Program-made: the position numbers and the translations under genes
DNA from: Desulfovibrio sp. UIB00
GTDB lineage: Bacteria; Desulfobacterota; Desulfovibrionia; Desulfovibrionales; Desulfovibrionaceae
Assembly: GCF_022508225.1 (NCBI RefSeq)
Contig: NZ_JAETXJ010000001.1
Span: 434,001-498,000, forward strand
Length of the DNA stretch: 64,000 nt
Reading direction: 5' to 3'
The notes under the pieces: model-generated
The model's database searches: none
What the model was told of the DNA's origin: nothing
What the model saw: the letters and a program-made list of their open reading frames with translations, nothing else
Part shown: positions 7,817 to 17,604 of the stretch, in pieces
Layout: each line of letters starts with the position of its first letter
Numbering within the stretch: position 1 is the stretch's first letter

Positions 7817-10129
7817 ATGCGCCAGATCAGCATCAGTACTATCTGCACCTTGTCCATCACGGCAGCGGTTGTTGGCATCATTGCGGTGCTTGTTCTCTAC
7901 GTGTCCACTTCGTCATACCGTATGGTAGCCGGTGTGCAAACCGAGGCTCTGGACCAAACCAGCAAAATTGTGGCGCGCTCGGCAGAAATGTACATTCAGC
8001 AATCTGTAGATGTCGCCACCATTCTTGCCCGCCAGGATGTGGTGATCAAGGCTTTTGAAGGGCAACCGCAAGAAGCCCAGACTCTCTTGAGCGGGTATGT
8101 CAAATCCCTGCCGGGTTACTGGTCTTTTTTTGCCTTTGACCTCAAAGGACGTATTGTTGCCGGGATAAATGCCGACAATGTTGACATTACCGGCGGCAAC
8201 AGGGCTGATCGGGATTATGCCCGCCAGATATTCAGCGGCAAGGATGTCGCCCTGAGCGAAAGCGTCATGAAAGCCACCTCGGGCGATGTGTTGATCTACG
8301 TGGCGGCCAAAGCTGTGCGCGGCAAGGACGGCGCGTTGCTCGGCGCCGTGGCCGTGTGCCCCCGCTGGACGGACTTTACGGAAAAAACCATTGATCCCAT
8401 CCGGCTGGGACGGCGTGGATACGGCTTTACCATCGACCAGAGTGGCCGTTTTATATCCCACAGCTTGGACAAAAAACTGCTGCTTCAGGATTATTCCAAA
8501 GAAAAGTTTATTCAGGATGCGCTTGCCAAAGGCAGCGGAACCTTCAGCTATGTTTGGAAAGGCGAAGACAAGTTCATGTCTGTGGCCACAGTTCCGGCTA
8601 CGGGGTGGCTTGTGTGCATGAGCGCCTATGATACAGAACTCACCGCTCCAGCTGCAGACCAACGGTGGGTGCTGTATATAATTGGCTTGGGTGCGGCTAT
8701 TCTGCTGAACATAGTTCTGGGTGTTATTAGCAAAAAATTGGTATTTGGCCCCCTGCAGCGCATATCTGACTTCACCGAGGCCGTTGCCCAAGGGGATTTT
8801 AAGGCTACGCTTTCTGGCAAGTACCGTGCAGAGATGCGGCGCTTTGCCGAACATTTGTGCGTGATGGTGGACGAGCTGAAAAAACGCCTTGGTTTTGCCC
8901 AGGGGGTGCTCAACGGCATACCCACGCCATGCTACATCGTGGGCAGCGATTTCAAGATAACCTGGCTGAATGAGCAGGCGTGCAGCTTGCTGGATAAGCC
9001 GGACCCCAAGGATACATATCTGGGTCAGCGTTCTGGCCTTTTCTCAAGGGGGGATGCCAACCATGAAACGCTGTCTGACCGGGCCATCAAGGAGCGCAAG
9101 GCTCTGAGCCGTGAGTTCGACTATACGGCGCAGTCAGGAAAGCAATTGCGTGTTTCCGTGCAGACAACGCCATTTTATGATCTGGATGGCCGCATGCTGG
9201 GTTCCATTACATTCTGGACGGATCTGACGGAAATTTACGGTCAGAAAACGCGCATTGAATCGCAGAACGCGGCCATTGCCCAGACTGCCGTTGAGGTTTC
9301 GCAAGTGGCGGAAAATATCGCCACAGCCTCGCAGCAGCTTTCGCAGCAGATTGCGCATTCAAGCGAGGGCGCGCGCGAGCAGAGTGGCCGCGTGAGCGAC
9401 ACTGCCAATGCCGTGGAAGAGATGAACGCCACGATTCTTGAGGTTGCCAGAAGCGCCTCTGCCACATCGGAAAATGCCGAAAAGGCCAAGCTTAAGGCGC
9501 AGGACGGCGCCCGGCTGGTGGAGGAAGTCAGCGCCGCAGTACTGAGCATCCGGAATGAAGCCGGGCAGATGACCGACAGCATGCGCAGCCTGGGCGAACA
9601 GGCGCAGGGCATAGGGGCCATCATGGGCGTTATTTCGGATATCGCAGACCAAACCAACCTTCTGGCGCTCAATGCCGCCATTGAGGCAGCGCGCGCTGGC
9701 GAAGCCGGGCGCGGCTTTGCCGTGGTGGCGGACGAAGTGCGCAAACTGGCGGAAAAAACCGCCCACGCCACCACCGAGGTGCGCACGGCAATTGGTGGCA
9801 TACAAAGCGGTACCAATACCGCTGCCGCGCAGATGGATGCCGCCGTGGAGCGCGTAACCCTGGCCACAGGGCTAGCTCAACGTTCTGGTGAGGCCCTGGC
9901 CGAAATTGTGGGTATGGTTGAATCTGCTGGGGATCAGGTGCGTTCCATTGCCACCGCCGCTGAGCAGCAATCCGCTACGTCTGAAGAGATAAACCGTGCG
10001 GTCAGTTCCATCAGTGTTATCGCTTCTGAAACGGACAATGCCATGGCTCAGTCAACAGAGGCGGTCGAAGCTCTTGTGGTGCAGACTAAAAAACTTGAAC
10101 AGCTTATAGCGACCTTACGCTCCAGTTAA
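7817..10129 (+). CDS. Methyl-accepting chemotaxis protein with dCache, HAMP and PAS domains
   Basis: A 770-residue chemoreceptor. The order is membrane helix 1 (about 7-31), a periplasmic double-Cache ligand domain, membrane helix 2 (about 283-305), HAMP, a cytoplasmic PAS domain (about 370-470), and the signalling coiled coil. The conserved hairpin tip begins near residue 609 with [20 protein letters not shown] and continues [18 protein letters not shown]. The periplasmic segment [15 protein letters not shown] followed by NRADRDY is typical of dCache sensors for small organic ligands. The PAS could add a redox or cofactor input. ATG 7817 is chosen because CGGAG precedes it at the right distance; 70 upstream codons have no ribosome site. 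A hairpin terminator follows. Confidence 0.93.
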   Translation: MRQISISTICTLSITAAVVGIIAVLVLYVSTSSYRMVAGVQTEALDQTSKIVARSAEMYIQQSVDVATILARQDVVIKAFEGQPQEAQTLLSGYVKSLPGYWSFFAFDLKGRIVAGINADNVDITGGNRADRDYARQIFSGKDVALSESVMKATSGDVLIYVAAKAVRGKDGALLGAVAVCPRWTDFTEKTIDPIRLGRRGYGFTIDQSGRFISHSLDKKLLLQDYSKEKFIQDALAKGSGTFSYVWKGEDKFMSVATVPATGWLVCMSAYDTELTAPAADQRWVLYIIGLGAAILLNIVLGVISKKLVFGPLQRISDFTEAVAQGDFKATLSGKYRAEMRRFAEHLCVMVDELKKRLGFAQGVLNGIPTPCYIVGSDFKITWLNEQACSLLDKPDPKDTYLGQRSGLFSRGDANHETLSDRAIKERKALSREFDYTAQSGKQLRVSVQTTPFYDLDGRMLGSITFWTDLTEIYGQKTRIESQNAAIAQTAVEVSQVAENIATASQQLSQQIAHSSEGAREQSGRVSDTANAVEEMNATILEVARSASATSENAEKAKLKAQDGARLVEEVSAAVLSIRNEAGQMTDSMRSLGEQAQGIGAIMGVISDIADQTNLLALNAAIEAARAGEAGRGFAVVADEVRKLAEKTAHATTEVRTAIGGIQSGTNTAAAQMDAAVERVTLATGLAQRSGEALAEIVGMVESAGDQVRSIATAAEQQSATSEEINRAVSSISVIASETDNAMAQSTEAVEALVVQTKKLEQLIATLRSS

Positions 10130-10153
10130 CGCCGGGTACCCTGTTTTTGCAAA

Positions 10154-10194
10154 AGCCCCTGCTGCCCCAAATTGTCGGGTAGCAGGGGCTTTTG
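10154..10194. terminator. Bidirectional intrinsic terminator
   Basis: Inverted repeat AGCCCCTGCT (10154-10163) with AGCAGGGGCT (10181-10190), flanked by AAAA on the left and TTT on the right. It separates the plus-strand chemoreceptor and the minus-strand VOC gene, so it can serve both. Confidence 0.88.
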
Positions 10195-10223
10195 TCTGTC
10201 TGGGCGAACTGCGGAAATGCTGA

Positions 10224-10688
10224 CTAGGAATTTGTCTCCACCTTGCGCCAGCTTTGCAGTTCAATGATGTTGCCCTCAGGGTCGCGCGCGTACACAAAAA
10301 CCGCTTCCATGTCGTTGGGGTAGGCGGCTGTAACAACCTCTCCAACCTGTCCACCACCTGCGGCAATGATCTCTGCCAGGGTTGTGTGCACGTCGTCCAC
10401 TTCAAATGCAATGTGCGCAAAGCCGGGGCGATTGACCTCCGGCGGCAGGGTGTCGCGCAGGCTGTCGTATGAAAAAATTTCAAGCGTTGGATGGCTGTCG
10501 TCGTAGCCGGGCAGCAGCAGATGCTCGCCAGTAATGTGGGCCTTGGGCAAACCGGTGAGCCGGTCAAGCCACGGCCCTCGCAGGTCACGTATTTGTCCTA
10601 TGCTCAAGCAATGCAGCGTCTGCTTGTAAAAGGCAATGAGCCTGACTGCATCCTTTGCAATGATATTTGTGTGCACATAACGGAACAT
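10224..10688 (-). CDS. VOC superfamily (glyoxalase/dioxygenase-like) protein
   Basis: A 154-residue metal-dependent VOC-fold protein. It begins with the typical HTNIIAKDAVRLIAFYKQTL, and the second module has GFAHIAFEVDDV and ends RDPEGNIIELQSW. The His and Glu at these points are the usual metal ligands. Members include lactoylglutathione lyase, dioxygenases and antibiotic-binding proteins; the sequence does not say which. The ATG at 10688 has AGGAGACGCC upstream. It stands alone on the minus strand, convergent with the chemoreceptor. Confidence 0.85.
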   Translation of the reverse strand: MFRYVHTNIIAKDAVRLIAFYKQTLHCLSIGQIRDLRGPWLDRLTGLPKAHITGEHLLLPGYDDSHPTLEIFSYDSLRDTLPPEVNRPGFAHIAFEVDDVHTTLAEIIAAGGGQVGEVVTAAYPNDMEAVFVYARDPEGNIIELQSWRKVETNS

Positions 10689-11139
10689 GGCGTCTCCTGG
10701 TGCGGTATCTGGGAAATGGAAAGGCCGAAAGGCATAGTGGCACTATCTGCAGTGCAAGGCCTCGGCTCTGGATTCTTGGGGTGTCTGATGTGTATGCCAT
10801 GCGAGCGGCGCTATCAATACCATGCTGCTGGCAATCCAGATTTTTCAAGCTGGAGGCTCTAGAAATCGGGGATGTAAAAGGCATGTAGTCGTGGTCTGGT
10901 AAGTGGCTATTGATTGTCAACATCCATAGATGCTGTGGTATTGATAGCATGAGTATCTGACTTGTGCATTGTCAAATGTGTGTTCAGTTTGTGGCAGTCT
11001 GAATATTCTATAAATATTATTTAGTTATATGTTACAATGATTGGACTCTTTTGGGTTTAATATCAAATGTCTTGCTATAAGTTATTTGGTTTAGTAAAAA
11101 AAGCTATCTTTGCTTTCCTCTAACGCAAGGGTGCCTGTC
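10689..11139. other. Long intergenic region with a separated inverted repeat
   Basis: About 450 bases without a supportable gene, turning strongly AT-rich from about 10980. A 13-bp inverted repeat GCTATCAATACCA (10810-10822) and TGGTATTGATAGC (10936-10948) encloses 113 bases. The promoters of the flanking divergent genes should lie here, but no convincing hexamer pair was found. Confidence 0.55.
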
Positions 11140-12390
11140 ATGGAAGCTATTTCTCTGAAAGAATTGGCCGTTCCGATCATTAAATCCATCGATAGCTGCA
11201 ATTACCTGTTAAAGTCGCACCATAGGCGTACAGCCGTCATTGCCTACCATATTGGCAAAAAAATGGATCTTGACTCTGATCAGCTCTTCAGACTGATCAT
11301 TGCAGCTGCTGTCCACGACGTTGGAGCCTTGTCTGTTCAGGAACGTAATGCGCTCATTCAGGCTGACGTGCATAATCCAAGGCCGCACTGTGAAATGGGA
11401 TACAGAATGCTGTCGTCATTCGGCCCGTTCAAGGACGTTGCCAGGATCATCAGGTATCATCATATCCACTATGATGCATCGCTGAATATGGATGAAGGCG
11501 AGGTGCTGCTGGACAGTCACATACTTCACCTTGCGGACCGGGTTGACGTGCTGATCAATCCAGATGTTTTTGTGCTCAAGCAAAAGGCCTCGGTCATAGA
11601 AAAAATCAGGGACAACGTTTCCACTACGTTTCATCCTGATGTTTTCGCGGCCTTTGTGCAGGCATCAGCCCCGGATATCTTCTGGATAGAAATCAATAAT
11701 CTCGAGCTTGATCAGCTTTTCAGGCTGGTCGATTCGTCGATGAATTTTGATCTTACACTTGAAAATGTTCTCGATTTTGCCTTGACTATTTCGCGCATCA
11801 TTGATTTTCGAAGCCATTTTACGGCCTCGCATTCCTACACGGTAGCCAATCTTGCTTGCGAACTCGGCAAGATATTTGGTTTTTCCCGCGAGCGTTGCCT
11901 GAAGCTGAAGATTAGCGGCTATCTGCACGACATAGGTAAAATCGGAATCGACCCCGGCCTTATTGAAAAGGGAGGCCCACTCACTGATGATGAATTTGAT
12001 CAGGTCAAGCTGCATACGTATTATACGGGGCAAATACTGAGCAGCCTCAGCATTTCTGAGTGGTTTTCTGAAATTGTGCTCTGGGCCAAAAATCATCACG
12101 AGAAGGTCGATGGATCTGGGTATCCGTATTCCCTGCAAGATGAGAATCTGGATGTGGGTTCAAAAATACTGGCGTTTTCAGATGTGATTGCAGCATTGAT
12201 GGAAGATCGTCCATATCGCAAAAGCCTGCCTATTGATACGGCCTTTGAGATAATCAGAAAAAGTATCTCTGCAAAGATATCTGATCAAATGTTTGATGCC
12301 ATAGAAGGGTACAAGGATGAAATAAACGCTATTGTCTTGCAGTGCCAGCAGAACATCAGAAAACAATACAGGCCGGAAGCGGCCAGTTAG
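11140..12390 (+). CDS. Tandem HD / HD-GYP domain protein, probable cyclic-di-GMP phosphodiesterase
   Basis: A 416-residue soluble protein with two HD-type domains. The first (about 20-150) has SHHRRTAVIAYHIG, AAVHDVGAL and YHHIHYD; the Lys of the usual HD-x-GK is missing and there is no GYP motif. The second (about 215-400) is canonical: GYLHDIGKIGI, NHHEKVDGSGYP and the ALMEDRPYR segment. HD-GYP enzymes hydrolyse cyclic-di-GMP to GMP at a two- or three-metal site, promoting motility. ATG 11140 is preferred because AAGGG precedes it; an upstream TTG at 11110 has nothing. No output or receiver domain is present, so the first HD may be regulatory. Base composition is more AT-rich than the nitrogenase region. 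Confidence 0.85.
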   Translation: MEAISLKELAVPIIKSIDSCNYLLKSHHRRTAVIAYHIGKKMDLDSDQLFRLIIAAAVHDVGALSVQERNALIQADVHNPRPHCEMGYRMLSSFGPFKDVARIIRYHHIHYDASLNMDEGEVLLDSHILHLADRVDVLINPDVFVLKQKASVIEKIRDNVSTTFHPDVFAAFVQASAPDIFWIEINNLELDQLFRLVDSSMNFDLTLENVLDFALTISRIIDFRSHFTASHSYTVANLACELGKIFGFSRERCLKLKISGYLHDIGKIGIDPGLIEKGGPLTDDEFDQVKLHTYYTGQILSSLSISEWFSEIVLWAKNHHEKVDGSGYPYSLQDENLDVGSKILAFSDVIAALMEDRPYRKSLPIDTAFEIIRKSISAKISDQMFDAIEGYKDEINAIVLQCQQNIRKQYRPEAAS

Positions 12391-12442
12391 CTGGCAGAGT
12401 CAGTACATTGGCCGGGCTGCGCGGCTCTGCAGTGCTTGCAGG

Positions 12443-13183
12443 CTATTCAGCGTATTTTTTTACGATGGCGTGAGCCAGTTCTGCATATGCCCGGGCTTTA
12501 AGGACAGCCACTTGTTGCTGGTCTGAAGTTGCGCGTGTGTATCGCGCACTGGCAGATGTATCCTGAAGAGGTTTGGGTGAAAAAACTTCCCACTGACCCG
12601 TGGCAACATCAATGAGAGCCATTTTCAGGCGGATCCGCATCTCCTGCGATTCATCCGGAATCATGCCGCCAACTATGGGAACCCACGAAACCGCTTTTGT
12701 GCTCATATCTTTTTGCGCAGTTTCCAGAATTCCCCAATAAATCAGTATTGTTGGGCAATTGCCCTTTGCCGCAACCAAGCGCAATGCTGCTGCATGGCTG
12801 GCATCACCCTGGCCCGCAGGAATGCCGGAAAAGGGCACAATCCGGTAATGCGCTTCCAATGCCTGGATCATGCTGTCATCCGGCATGATGGCCCCTGACT
12901 GGATAAGCATGACAGAGGAGCCTTTGGGCAGGGAAAACTGTTGCCTGTTTTCCAGCGTGCGCTGGATTTCTTCCTGTGAGACCGAAGCGGTAGGATTGAT
13001 CCCCAATACTTCGAATTCCGTCAACTCGCCTTTGTAAAGAGAATTGCCTGATTGCCGCAATCTGCCCGCCTCCGCCTGATACCCGGAATCCGAAATAGAT
13101 CTGACGCCGCATCCTTGTATCGCAAGAACAGCAAGTAAAATTGAAATAGTCGCGGCATAACGTAGCGGTGTGTAAGTATTCAT
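12443..13183 (-). CDS. Predicted outer-membrane or periplasmic lipoprotein of unknown function
   Basis: A 246-residue protein with a lipoprotein signal: a basic start, a hydrophobic run, and the lipobox AIQGC with Cys about residue 25. The mature part has alternating helix and strand segments, including PKGSSVMLIQSG, CPTILIYWGILE and a later MALIDVATGQWEVFSPKPL. This suggests a periplasmic GNA1162-like or curli-assembly-like lipoprotein that monitors or modifies other lipoproteins, but I cannot assign the family. Start 13183 is chosen because the signal peptide begins there; an upstream in-frame extension of 51 codons would bury it. It converges with the HD-GYP gene without a visible terminator between them. 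Confidence 0.7.
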   Translation of the reverse strand: MNTYTPLRYAATISILLAVLAIQGCGVRSISDSGYQAEAGRLRQSGNSLYKGELTEFEVLGINPTASVSQEEIQRTLENRQQFSLPKGSSVMLIQSGAIMPDDSMIQALEAHYRIVPFSGIPAGQGDASHAAALRLVAAKGNCPTILIYWGILETAQKDMSTKAVSWVPIVGGMIPDESQEMRIRLKMALIDVATGQWEVFSPKPLQDTSASARYTRATSDQQQVAVLKARAYAELAHAIVKKYAE

Positions 13184-13403
13184 GAGGTGTCCCGGCAATA
13201 AGGGATAGTTAGGCGTTTTGACGGGCTTTAATTTGCCCAGCGCACGAATATTTGTAAAGTATGGTCCTGAAAAAATGGTTACGCATCGGTTCGCAAGTGG
13301 GTGGGGTGTTAGAAAGCAAAGCGATCTGCGCGCCATTTAGTTTTTTATTCCACAGGGATGAGGCAAGGGGCGAAAGTGAGGCTTACGTTGTAATAGAAAG
13401 GGC

Positions 13404-13428
13404 GGGTGTTTGGGCTGCGCAAACACCC
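13404..13428 (-). terminator. Probable terminator of the WbsX-like gene
   Basis: GGGTGTTT (13404-13411) pairs with AAACACCC (13421-13428). Read on the minus strand it lies about 40 bases beyond the stop of the gene at 13467-14498 and is followed by a moderately T-rich stretch (CCCTTTCTATT). The U-run is weak. Confidence 0.5.
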
Positions 13429-13466
13429 TTGCTGTCGCAAAACGCCACCCCAATGGGCAAGGCAGC

Positions 13467-14498
13467 CTAGGAGTTGAATTCGTTCATCACGTCACGCACT
13501 GCGAGCAGATACGCAAAACCGTCTTTTTGATCCGGTTCCAGATGGCAACCCTCGCCCCATTCGTTCCAGGCGTTGATAAAAACATATTGCAGGTTTTCTG
13601 GCAGATACGCGCGGGTATGTTGCGCCATGGCGCGCAGGGCAGCGATGAATACATCCACTGAAGTGTGCTCAAAAGATAGCCCGTGCCTGCCGCGCCGGGG
13701 TGTGTTGTCCCAACCAGGGAAGGTGCAACGCAGCCGTGTATAATCGGGGGTTTCTTTCAGCAGCATGTCTTGCACGGTGGCAGCATAATCAAAACGGCGG
13801 GGTTCTTCTCCTGTAGTGGAGAGCATGTTCATGGGGTTCAGGTTTGGGGCAAATTCCACCATTACGTCAAATCCCAGATTGGCGGGATGCTGCCCCACGT
13901 GACATTCCACGCCAGCCAGACAAAGTCCCGTGTGTCCCATGGTCCACGCTTCTTCGCGCCATACCTCGCTGTACACTGACATCAGGGGATTACGCTCCGG
14001 TGCAAAGACCAGCAGCAAGGGCTTGCCGTCTATTCTGATATGGCGCGGATTGTCAAAATACTGTGCGAGGTCGCGGATAATCTTTCTGGCATTTTTCGGC
14101 GAATATTCTTGTGCGATGAACGGTTTTATCCTCTGGGGCTGGGTATTGTCGTACCAGCATTCGTGCGCCCAGCAGAGGCAAAATTCGTTCCGTATCAGGT
14201 GGCTTTTGTTGATGATGTGCAGCGGTGCATCCAAAAGTGTGCGCCCAGCCATGTTGTAGTAATAGTAGCAGAATGACGTAACGTTGTTATCCCAGGCGAT
14301 GTGATGCTGCTTTGTCAGGATCTTTTCATCAGTAAGATCATAGTAGCCCAAAATATCGTGCGGAATATGCGGCTGGGCATGCCCTTCATACAGGGGAACG
14401 GCCCCTCGGACGTTGCACCATTCCGTAAAATTTTTGCCGTAGATGTCATTTTCTGGAATGACATGAAATTGCGGCAAATAGAACGCGATAGCTTTCAT
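13467..14498 (-). CDS. WbsX-like glycosyltransferase / GH99-like domain protein
   Basis: A 343-residue cytoplasmic protein. It starts MKAIAFYLPQFHVIPEND, then GKNFTEW and YYDLTDEKILTKQHHIA. It ends with INAWNEWGEGCHLEPDQ. This is the WbsX family (glycoside hydrolase family 99-like domain), usually found in O-antigen and capsule clusters. The acidic NEWGEG motif is the probable active-site element. The exact reaction is uncertain: WbsX is annotated as a lipopolysaccharide glycosyltransferase, yet the fold resembles endo-mannosidases. Two adjacent ATG codons (14501 and 14498) are possible; the second gives the family-like MKAIAFY start. No other polysaccharide gene is directly adjacent. Confidence 0.82.
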   Translation of the reverse strand: MKAIAFYLPQFHVIPENDIYGKNFTEWCNVRGAVPLYEGHAQPHIPHDILGYYDLTDEKILTKQHHIAWDNNVTSFCYYYYNMAGRTLLDAPLHIINKSHLIRNEFCLCWAHECWYDNTQPQRIKPFIAQEYSPKNARKIIRDLAQYFDNPRHIRIDGKPLLLVFAPERNPLMSVYSEVWREEAWTMGHTGLCLAGVECHVGQHPANLGFDVMVEFAPNLNPMNMLSTTGEEPRRFDYAATVQDMLLKETPDYTRLRCTFPGWDNTPRRGRHGLSFEHTSVDVFIAALRAMAQHTRAYLPENLQYVFINAWNEWGEGCHLEPDQKDGFAYLLAVRDVMNEFNS

Positions 14499-14922
14499 CA
14501 TATTTTGCCATAGCTGTTCATTGAATATCAACAAAACCCGCCCATATTGTCTGAAGAACAAACGATACGGGAGGAGGCCGGTTGCTGACTATAACGGTGA
14601 ATTCTTTTTACAGAAACATGAAGAAGCCTGAAAGTCACTATGAGAAAGTGTGCCGAGGCGCACAAGGGGCTGGCAGTCGTTGAGAAGAACTCCACACAGG
14701 CAAGCTTGCCCTAATACCGCGCTGGGCAAGCCCGCATGCGTGCTTGGCTGGCGATTCTGTCAGCTCGCCTGGCTCCCATTCGTCCGACCTCATTCGGTTA
14801 GAGGTGCTCCATATCATGTGCGTCACATATGCACGTCATATAATGCTGTTTACAATCAGTCGGCCCTGTGTTGATGTAAGCACGCCAAAGTGGGTGATCC
14901 CTCAACTGCGAGTGCCAGCAAG
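14499..14922. other. Intergenic region upstream of the GGDEF-hemerythrin gene
   Basis: About 420 bases between divergent genes. A small hairpin, GCTTGCCC (14704-14711) with GGGCAAGC (14725-14732), is visible. The segment from about 14820 is AT-rich and probably carries the promoter of the following gene, but no consensus is clear. Confidence 0.5.
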
Positions 14923-16998
14923 ATGACTGATTTTATTGATATAAAAACATTAGTTGTTTGCTATGGTTTGTGCTGTTGTACCCAGCTTGTCGCCTTTATA
15001 CTCCAGTATCGGATCAACAAAGGCGGGCAGGGGGTTCAGTGGTGGATAGCGGGCAGCGTGCTGATGGTTTTTGGATTTTTCATGAATTCGTTCAGAGAAG
15101 TCGACTTAGTCGCCAGCATTGCAATCTTTATTTATACCGCTTCGTTTTTGCTTTGCTTTTTGTGCATATATATTGGCCTTGCCGAATTTGTGGAAAATAA
15201 AAATTTGCTGCGGCCTGTGCTGATTATTGTGATTGTGTCACTGATTGCGCTGAGCTATTTGGCATTTATTGAAGGCAGCATCTTTTTACGGCGAACACTC
15301 CTTTCTTTCTCCTGTTCCATTCTCTCGCTGTTTTCAGCTATTACAGTTGCTGGCGGCAACTGTAAGCATACGCTGCCTGCCAAATTTTTAAAGTATGTGT
15401 TTATTTTTAATACGCTGTGGCTTTTTATTTTCGCGGTTCTTCCCTGGTGGGGAGGGCCGGGAATGGCCTTGTTCACAAGCCCATCCCCTCTGGCTGCAAC
15501 GTATTTTCTTCTTATGACCACCAGCACCTTTTGGACAATAGGGCTCATTATGCTGGTGAGCCAGAAGTTGTCCGACCAGTTGCGTTCTTCCAAGCAGTTT
15601 CTGGAGTCCACGCTCGACGGACTTTCCGCCAATATCGCCCTCATCAACGCCGAAGGTGAGATTGTGTTGGTCAATCAGGCCTGGCGCAACTTTGCTGTTG
15701 CAAATGGCATGTCGCAGGAGTTTGTTTCCGAAGGGGTAAATTATCTGCGTGTCTGCGAAGGCGTGTGTGTTGATAATGCTCTGGAAGCCAATTCATTTGC
15801 TCAGGGCATAAGGGATGTTCTTGAATGCAAGCTTGAAACGTTCTCCATGGAATATGGCTGCCATTCGCCAGAGCAAAAGCGCTGGTTTTTGGGCAGGGTC
15901 AACCCTTTTTGCGGAGACGGCCCGCGCATGGTTGTGGTGGCGCACGAAGACATTACGGAGCGAAAGCTTGCAGAGATCGCCCTTGCGGAATCCAACCGCA
16001 AGCTCGAACTCATGAGCAACGAGGATGGTCTGACAAAAATTTCCAACAGGCGGCATTTTGACGCCATGCTCGCTTATGAGCGAAATCGCCACATCCGTTC
16101 CGGGGCAAGGCTTTCGCTCATCATGTTGGACATAGATTTTTTCAAGAATTACAATGACACATACGGCCATGTGAAGGGTGATGAATGCCTTCAGACTGTT
16201 GCTCAGACCGTGGCGCAATGCCTTAACCGCCCCACAGATATGGCCGCGCGGTATGGTGGAGAGGAATTTGTCTGTCTGTTGCCCGAAACCGACATTCTTG
16301 GCGCGGTGAGTCTGGCCGAACGCATACGCAAGGCTGTCATGCAGTGCGGGATTCCCCATGCGGCGTCACAGGTAGCCAGGGTGGTGACGGTCAGTGTTGG
16401 GGTCGTGTCCTGCACCTGTCAGGAATCCACAACTCCAGAGCTGATTGTGCAACACGCGGATGAACAGCTCTATCTGGCAAAGCATGAAGGCCGTAACTGC
16501 GTTAAATTCCGGTCAGATGAGGACGGGATGTATGCCCAGATGCACAACGGAAACAGCTTGGGGCTGAAAGTGCTATGGAACAGCGAGTATGCTTCCGGCA
16601 ATGCGGAGCTGGACGAGCAGCACATGGAGCTGGTTTCCATTGTGAACAGCCTGCTTGATCGTGTGCTCGCTGAGGGAGATCTTCTTGATCTCAATTCCCG
16701 GTTTAACGATGTGTATCATATTGTAGAAAAGCATTTTAATGACGAAGAAGCGGTGCTGCGCGGCAGTGGATACCCGGAGGTTGACGAGCATGTGGCCCGG
16801 CACAAAGAATTGCTGCAAAAGTGCTCGGGCCTGCTCAAACAGGATGCGGAAACTCCTGTGTCCCCCGTGCAAATGCTGCAATGCATAATACACGACCTCG
16901 TGCTGAACCACATGGTCAAGGAAGACGGAAAGTACTTTGCGTTTTTAAACGGCATTGAGGCTGCTGCAGAGCAGCGTGAGAGTAAGGGAAAATCTTAA
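14923..16998 (+). CDS. Membrane diguanylate cyclase with PAS, GGDEF and C-terminal bacteriohemerythrin domain
   Basis: A 691-residue signalling protein. About seven membrane helices occupy residues 1-220, followed by a PAS domain (about 230-350) and a GGDEF domain (about 365-530) with active site RYGGEEF. An RPTD inhibitory site lies five residues before GGEEF. A C-terminal hemerythrin domain (about 550-680) carries DEQHMELV, the spaced His/Glu ligands HFNDEEAVLR and DEHVARHKELL, and HDLVLNHMVKED. GGDEF makes cyclic-di-GMP from GTP, and the RxxD site implies product feedback. The hemerythrin di-iron site binds O2 or responds to redox state, suggesting oxygen-controlled synthesis in an anaerobe. 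The start is ATG 14923; a GTG at 14890 is less likely. Neither has a strong ribosome site. Confidence 0.92.
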   Translation: MTDFIDIKTLVVCYGLCCCTQLVAFILQYRINKGGQGVQWWIAGSVLMVFGFFMNSFREVDLVASIAIFIYTASFLLCFLCIYIGLAEFVENKNLLRPVLIIVIVSLIALSYLAFIEGSIFLRRTLLSFSCSILSLFSAITVAGGNCKHTLPAKFLKYVFIFNTLWLFIFAVLPWWGGPGMALFTSPSPLAATYFLLMTTSTFWTIGLIMLVSQKLSDQLRSSKQFLESTLDGLSANIALINAEGEIVLVNQAWRNFAVANGMSQEFVSEGVNYLRVCEGVCVDNALEANSFAQGIRDVLECKLETFSMEYGCHSPEQKRWFLGRVNPFCGDGPRMVVVAHEDITERKLAEIALAESNRKLELMSNEDGLTKISNRRHFDAMLAYERNRHIRSGARLSLIMLDIDFFKNYNDTYGHVKGDECLQTVAQTVAQCLNRPTDMAARYGGEEFVCLLPETDILGAVSLAERIRKAVMQCGIPHAASQVARVVTVSVGVVSCTCQESTTPELIVQHADEQLYLAKHEGRNCVKFRSDEDGMYAQMHNGNSLGLKVLWNSEYASGNAELDEQHMELVSIVNSLLDRVLAEGDLLDLNSRFNDVYHIVEKHFNDEEAVLRGSGYPEVDEHVARHKELLQKCSGLLKQDAETPVSPVQMLQCIIHDLVLNHMVKEDGKYFAFLNGIEAAAEQRESKGKS

Positions 16999-17070
16999 AG
17001 AAAGGCTAAGTACGCGCAATGCCTCTGTGGTTATTTCTTCAAGTGTAGCCAGGTTGGGGGAATAAATTCT

Positions 17071-17337
17071 CTACTGTCTGTTCAGATGGGTGATGTCGGG
17101 AAAGCTATTATATGTCGCGCCGGGCTTGAACGATCCCACAGATCGGCAATTGTCAATATCCGGACGCTTCACTCGGTAGCGGGTACGCAACGAAAGGTTT
17201 TCTTCCTGGTAAATCCGTCCTGCCCGTTTGTGGTTCTGCACCAGCCCTTCCCGGCGCAATAATTCATGCGGGCCGAAGAACCGAAACTCCGCAGATCTTC
17301 TGTCGATTCCAGCATCCCCGCCGTAAAACAAGGTCAC
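17071..17337 (-). pseudogene. Remnant of an IS3-family transposase (OrfB)
   Basis: An 88-codon open stretch contains LLRREGLVQNHKRAGRIYQE followed by ENLSLRTRYRVKR. This is the conserved OrfB segment of IS3 elements, just upstream of the DDE catalytic core (family consensus like 'LLRREGWxVNxKRVxRLYREEGLxxR'). The N-terminal part, the whole DDE integrase core and OrfA are missing, and no terminal inverted repeats are apparent. It is an old fragment between the diguanylate cyclase and the DUF2079 gene. The next 270 bases to 17604 hold no recognisable gene. Confidence 0.82.
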
Positions 17338-17604
17338 GGTCTTCAGATTGCAATCGCCTGGCAGAACAGCGGTTAAACTGAATCACTCAGTTCGCCCCGG
17401 CGCTCTGAGTAGCCATGATCCGTCTGAATGCGATACACGGCTTCCCTTGTGATGGTGGTTGGGGAAAAGGCCGTTTTCCGCAGTGTATGCCCCTGCACGA
17501 CATATGGCTGGTGAATTGGCAACGTGCGCCCCCAATTCAACCAGCTACAGGTCGGTTTTAATTTTTGTGAGGATTCTGCATCGTTGCTCCGTATATTAGG
17601 GAGC

